From the NCBI GenBank assembly GCA_946481095.1, contig CAMLML010000006.1, positions 19,235 to 83,234 on the forward strand: a stretch of 64,000 bases of DNA, given 5' to 3'. The notes beneath the pieces are model-generated. The model searched no databases. It had not been told where the DNA came from and worked only from the letters and a program-made list of their open reading frames with translations. The DNA comes from an uncultured Cellvibrio sp. (GTDB taxonomy: Bacteria > Pseudomonadota > Gammaproteobacteria > Pseudomonadales > Cellvibrionaceae). Position 1 is the stretch's first letter. Each line of letters opens with the position of its first letter. The position numbers were made by a program, and so were the translations under genes. Positions 61,223 through 64,000 of the stretch are shown one piece after another.

Positions 61223-62374
61223 TCAAAATTCATTTTCTTGCTTGAACGGCAAAAGCCCCTTCACTTCCTCCGCATAAGCTTTCACAGCTTCCGCTTCTTC
61301 ATTTAAAAAATGTTGGATGGCAGGGCGGAAGTTTTTGTCTTTTATCCAGTGATGGGAAAATGTTATGCAGGGTTGAAAGCCTCGGGGGATTTTGTGTTCG
61401 CCCTGGGCACCGCCGTCGAAGCGGTGGAGCTGGTGTTGTATGGCGTAGTCTATGCCTTGGTAGTAGCAGGTTTCGAAATGTAATAGCGGAAATTCTGCTG
61501 TGCATCCCCAATAGCGGCCGTAGATGGTTTGTGAATCTTTTACAAAAAGTGATGCGGCGATTAATTGATTGTTGTCGGTTTTAATGGCTTCGACTAAAAG
61601 TAATTGATCCGGCATGCTGGAAAATAATTGTTTGAAAAATTCTTGCGTTAAATAACCTGCATTGCCGCTGCGTTTGTAATAAGTGTTGCGGTAGAGTCGA
61701 TAAAAATTGTTGGCGTCTTCCACCGTTAAATCGCTTGCTGTTTTGTGCCGAAAAGCAAAGCCTTGATCCAACACCGCTTGTCGTTCTTTTTTAATGGATT
61801 TTCGTTTGCGTGAATTGAGTGATGCCAGAAAATCATCGAAGCTTTGATATTGATTGTTGAACCAATGAAATTGACAGCCCAATCGCTTGGGGATGGATAA
61901 ATCATTTAATGCATTGTGTAAACCTGTGTCGGGAAATAAACAATGCCAGCCTGACCAGTTTTTCTCTTCACAAGTTCTGTTTAAAAATTCGGTAATTGTT
62001 TTGGTGATGGCCGACAAATCATAATTGTCTGTAATTAATAATCGTGGGCCGGTGCAAGGTGTGAAGGGAATGGCGTTAATCCATTTGGGATAATATTGTT
62101 GGTTGTAACGGCGATAAGCATCGGCCCAACTCCAATCAAATACATATTCTCCGTACGAATGAGTTTTGCAATAGCCGGGCATAAAGGCGATTAACTTCTG
62201 TTGATCGTAAACGGCGATATGCGCAATTCGCCAACCGGATTTTTCGCCAACGGATTGGCTGTCTTCTAAAGCCGCTAAAAAATCGTAGCGCAGAAAAGGA
62301 TAATCGATTTTATAAATTGAATCCCAATCAGTGCGCGATATGGCATGAATTGAATCGATCAACTGGACAATCAT
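61223..62374 (-). CDS. DUF482/FemAB-like acyltransferase
   Basis: 383 residues. Family blocks are WSGWHCLFPDTGL, RLGCQFHWFNNQYQSFDDFL, SRKRKSIKKERQAV, and GRYWGCTAEFPLLHFETCYY followed by FDGGAQGEHKIPRGFQP, which are the DUF482 (GNAT-like peptidogalycan biosynthesis) signature. The acceptor is unknown. The ATG at 62374 overlaps the TGA of the photolyase-like gene (ATGA), with GGAAA upstream; a GTG at 62383 is the alternative. It is the third gene of the DUF2256-photolyase-DUF482 operon. Confidence 0.88.
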   Translation of the reverse strand: MIVQLIDSIHAISRTDWDSIYKIDYPFLRYDFLAALEDSQSVGEKSGWRIAHIAVYDQQKLIAFMPGYCKTHSYGEYVFDWSWADAYRRYNQQYYPKWINAIPFTPCTGPRLLITDNYDLSAITKTITEFLNRTCEEKNWSGWHCLFPDTGLHNALNDLSIPKRLGCQFHWFNNQYQSFDDFLASLNSRKRKSIKKERQAVLDQGFAFRHKTASDLTVEDANNFYRLYRNTYYKRSGNAGYLTQEFFKQLFSSMPDQLLLVEAIKTDNNQLIAASLFVKDSQTIYGRYWGCTAEFPLLHFETCYYQGIDYAIQHQLHRFDGGAQGEHKIPRGFQPCITFSHHWIKDKNFRPAIQHFLNEEAEAVKAYAEEVKGLLPFKQENEF

Positions 62375-63933
62375 GTTTTCCACAAACCGGATGCTGTGTA
62401 GGTGCTTCGCAATTTAGCAGTTTGCTCGCGAATCTGCTGGCGTTTTTCGTCTGAAAAATTATCCAGATGCTTGACTTGCAAACCTAATCGAGGGTGATCC
62501 TCCAATAAATCGCGATGTTGTTCCAAAAAATTCCAATACAGTGTAGTGAAAGGGCAAGCGTTTTCACCGGTTGCTTCAGCGGGATCATAAGGACAGTGGT
62601 TGCAATAATTGCTCATCTTTTGAATGTAACGGCCGGTCGCAATATAAGGTTTGGATGCCATAATGCCGCCGTCTGCATATTGACTTATGCCGAGCACGTT
62701 GGGTAATTCCACCCACTCAACAGCGTCGAGATACATAGCCAAATACCATTGATGAATTTGTTGCGGTTGTGTTTGCCAAAGTTGCGCAAATAATCCGGTA
62801 ACCATCAATCGTTGAATGTGATGTCCGTAACCTGCGTTGACCACTTGTGAAATGGATTCGCGCAAACAATTCATATCGACTTCGCCAGTCCAATAAAAAT
62901 CCGGCAAATTTTGTTGTGCATTGAGTGCATTCATCTGCAACCATTGCGGCATAAAGGTCCAATAAAGCCCGCGCACAAATTCCCGCCAGCCTAAAATTTG
63001 TCGAATAAATCCTTCCACTGCATTTAGCGGTGCTTTGTTGTGTTGATAAGATTGTTCGGCAGCTTGAATCACGTCCTGCGGCGATAATAATTTTACATTG
63101 AGCGCTGCGGATAAACGTGAATGATAAAGATAAGCTTCGCCTTGCCACATGGCGTCCTGAAAATCACCAAACAAAGGCAAATAATATTGGATAAAAAAAT
63201 CCAGCAGTTGTAAGGATTCTTTGCGAGTTACCGGCCAACCAGTGTGAGTAGCATCACCCGGATTTTTTGAAAAATGTTGTTGCACTGTTTTGATGGCGGA
63301 TTGGGTGATCTCGTCAGCAGGAAACAACAAAGCGCCGGGCTGAACATCGGGGCCGGATTTGTTAAAACTTTTGCGGTTTTCTTTGTCATAATTCCAATCG
63401 CCACCTTCGGGTTTTGCGCCCTGCATTAAAATGCCGGTGCGTTTGCGCAATTGGCGATACCAATATTCCATGCGCAATTGCTTTTTGCCTTCTTGCCATT
63501 GGCTGAATTCGCCGGGTTTGGCGATAAAATGTTGATCGGCAAGAATCTCGCAGGCTATTTTTTGCTGCTTGGCAAAATTTTTGAATAGTTGCAATACACG
63601 GTAATCGCCAGGCAGGACTAATCGAATTGATTCAAATTCGTAATCGGCAAAAGTTTTTTCCAATGCTTGAGTAAAATCGGCGACAGGACTTTCATCTAAC
63701 GAGAAATAAATCAGCGGATACTGCTTTTGTTTCAGCTCCTCTGCAAAATGCCGCATGGCCGATAGAAAAAACACACTGCGTTGTTGGCTGGATAATGGCT
63801 CACGACTTTCTTGCAGGGTTTCGGCCATCCAGATGCGATCACGCGTTTTATCAAAGCCTTCAAAAATCAGGCTCTGGTGATCCAGTTGATCGCCCAGCAG
63901 AATGCACAAATGTCGCTGGTGTTGTTTAGCCAT
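62371..63933 (-). CDS. FeS-containing cryptochrome/photolyase-related protein
   Basis: 520 residues. The N-terminal antenna-type domain starts CILLGDQLDHQSLIFEGFDK, characteristic of the photolyase-related (DPRP, FeS-BCP) family. The FAD-binding half has LGWREFVRGLYWTFMPQWLQ, NAGYGHHIQRLMVTGLFAQL and FADGG-like SQYADGGIMASKPY. The cluster cysteines are in YCNHCPYDP and GENACPFTTLYW. Relatives repair (6-4) photoproducts with light. The ATG at 63933 has AGGAA 7 bases upstream. It overlaps the DUF2256 stop upstream and the DUF482 start downstream. Confidence 0.93.
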   Translation of the reverse strand: MAKQHQRHLCILLGDQLDHQSLIFEGFDKTRDRIWMAETLQESREPLSSQQRSVFFLSAMRHFAEELKQKQYPLIYFSLDESPVADFTQALEKTFADYEFESIRLVLPGDYRVLQLFKNFAKQQKIACEILADQHFIAKPGEFSQWQEGKKQLRMEYWYRQLRKRTGILMQGAKPEGGDWNYDKENRKSFNKSGPDVQPGALLFPADEITQSAIKTVQQHFSKNPGDATHTGWPVTRKESLQLLDFFIQYYLPLFGDFQDAMWQGEAYLYHSRLSAALNVKLLSPQDVIQAAEQSYQHNKAPLNAVEGFIRQILGWREFVRGLYWTFMPQWLQMNALNAQQNLPDFYWTGEVDMNCLRESISQVVNAGYGHHIQRLMVTGLFAQLWQTQPQQIHQWYLAMYLDAVEWVELPNVLGISQYADGGIMASKPYIATGRYIQKMSNYCNHCPYDPAEATGENACPFTTLYWNFLEQHRDLLEDHPRLGLQVKHLDNFSDEKRQQIREQTAKLRSTYTASGLWKT

Positions 63934-64000
63934 GAGTGAATTCCTTTTTGTTGCGTTTCTGCAAACGACAAGCATTGGAACAATAGATAACCTCGGCCCA
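63926..64000 (-). CDS. DUF2256 zinc-ribbon protein, C-terminal part
   Basis: Partial gene cut by the right edge. The last 24 residues read WAEVIYCSNACRLQKRNKKE and end in FTHG. The pattern W.EV.YCS..CR is the C-terminal half of the small DUF2256 proteins, whose first CxxC pair would lie outside the window. Its stop (63926-63928) overlaps the first codons of the photolyase-like gene by 8 bases. DUF2256 genes are typical neighbours of this photolyase group. Confidence 0.8.
   Translation of the reverse strand, partial: WAEVIYCSNACRLQKRNKKEFTHG

Noticed and set aside
1..64000. CRISPR arrays, tRNA or rRNA genes, insertion sequences
   Set aside because: No regularly spaced repeats, no tRNA-like cloverleaf arms with a T-loop motif, no rRNA sequence and no transposase were recognised on reading the window; a covariance-model scan was not possible.

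Overview
The window looks like chromosomal DNA of a plant-polysaccharide-degrading gammaproteobacterium close to Cellvibrio. Three things point there. Long polyserine linkers join domains in secreted enzymes. A CBM15-GH10 xylanase lipoprotein and a CBM10-bearing mannanase match Cellvibrio enzyme architectures. The dksA-gluQ-cbrX-cbrA-cbrB-pcnB-folK-panB and lptM-lysA-dapF-DUF484-xerC gene orders are Pseudomonas-like. No rRNA, tRNA, CRISPR array, transposase or complete prophage was seen.

Layout. 1-3.8 kb: the end of a radical SAM gene, a DUF2061 membrane protein, an ECF sigma/ChrR-type anti-sigma pair and a divergent DUF4397 lipoprotein. Two matching sigma-E-like promoters lie between the divergent units. 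3.9-10.6 kb: UDP-glucose dehydrogenase, DsbA and a four-gene ABC export operon. 10.7-13.5 kb: two different L,D-transpeptidases. 13.5-16.5 kb: a pectin locus in which promoter, signal peptide and an N-terminal module are tandemly duplicated. 16.6-18.3 kb: an AT-rich PIN/ImmA-IrrE pair. 18.4-21 kb: UppP, a DUF4136 lipoprotein and an EamA transporter.

21-31.2 kb is the most interesting region. It holds dksA, gluQ, cbrX, cbrA and cbrB, followed by a 735-base gap before pcnB that contains no protein gene. In order the gap has repeated TGTTAC/GTAACA elements, a perfect IHF consensus, a sigma-54 -24/-12 promoter, about 396 nt with six clusters of AANAANAA Hfq-binding motifs, and a strong terminator. 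This is the architecture and length of the Pseudomonas Hfq/Crc-sequestering RNA CrcZ, here in what appears to be a non-Pseudomonas genome. AACAATAA motifs in the leaders of the xylanase and mannanase genes suggest that polysaccharide enzymes could be under the same carbon-repression circuit.

31.2-35 kb: a second candidate structured RNA, LysE, a TPR lipoprotein, SrkA and CysE. 35-42.5 kb: a modular mannanase, a CPA2 antiporter, and a nitrate transporter with a sigma-54 promoter followed by a PP2C-kinase fusion. 42.5-54.7 kb: an S41 peptidase and a xylan-use locus (xylA, xylB, a NrtR-like regulator, a sugar porter, GH10-CBM15, GH43 and mannonate dehydratase) that takes xylan to xylulose-5-phosphate and handles the glucuronate branch. 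54.8-59.1 kb: lptM-lysA-dapF-DUF484-xerC. 59.2-64 kb: a DUF1080 protein, a BRO-family gene under a LexA box, nested inverted repeats, and a tightly overlapping DUF2256/FeS-photolyase-like/DUF482 operon that runs off the right edge.
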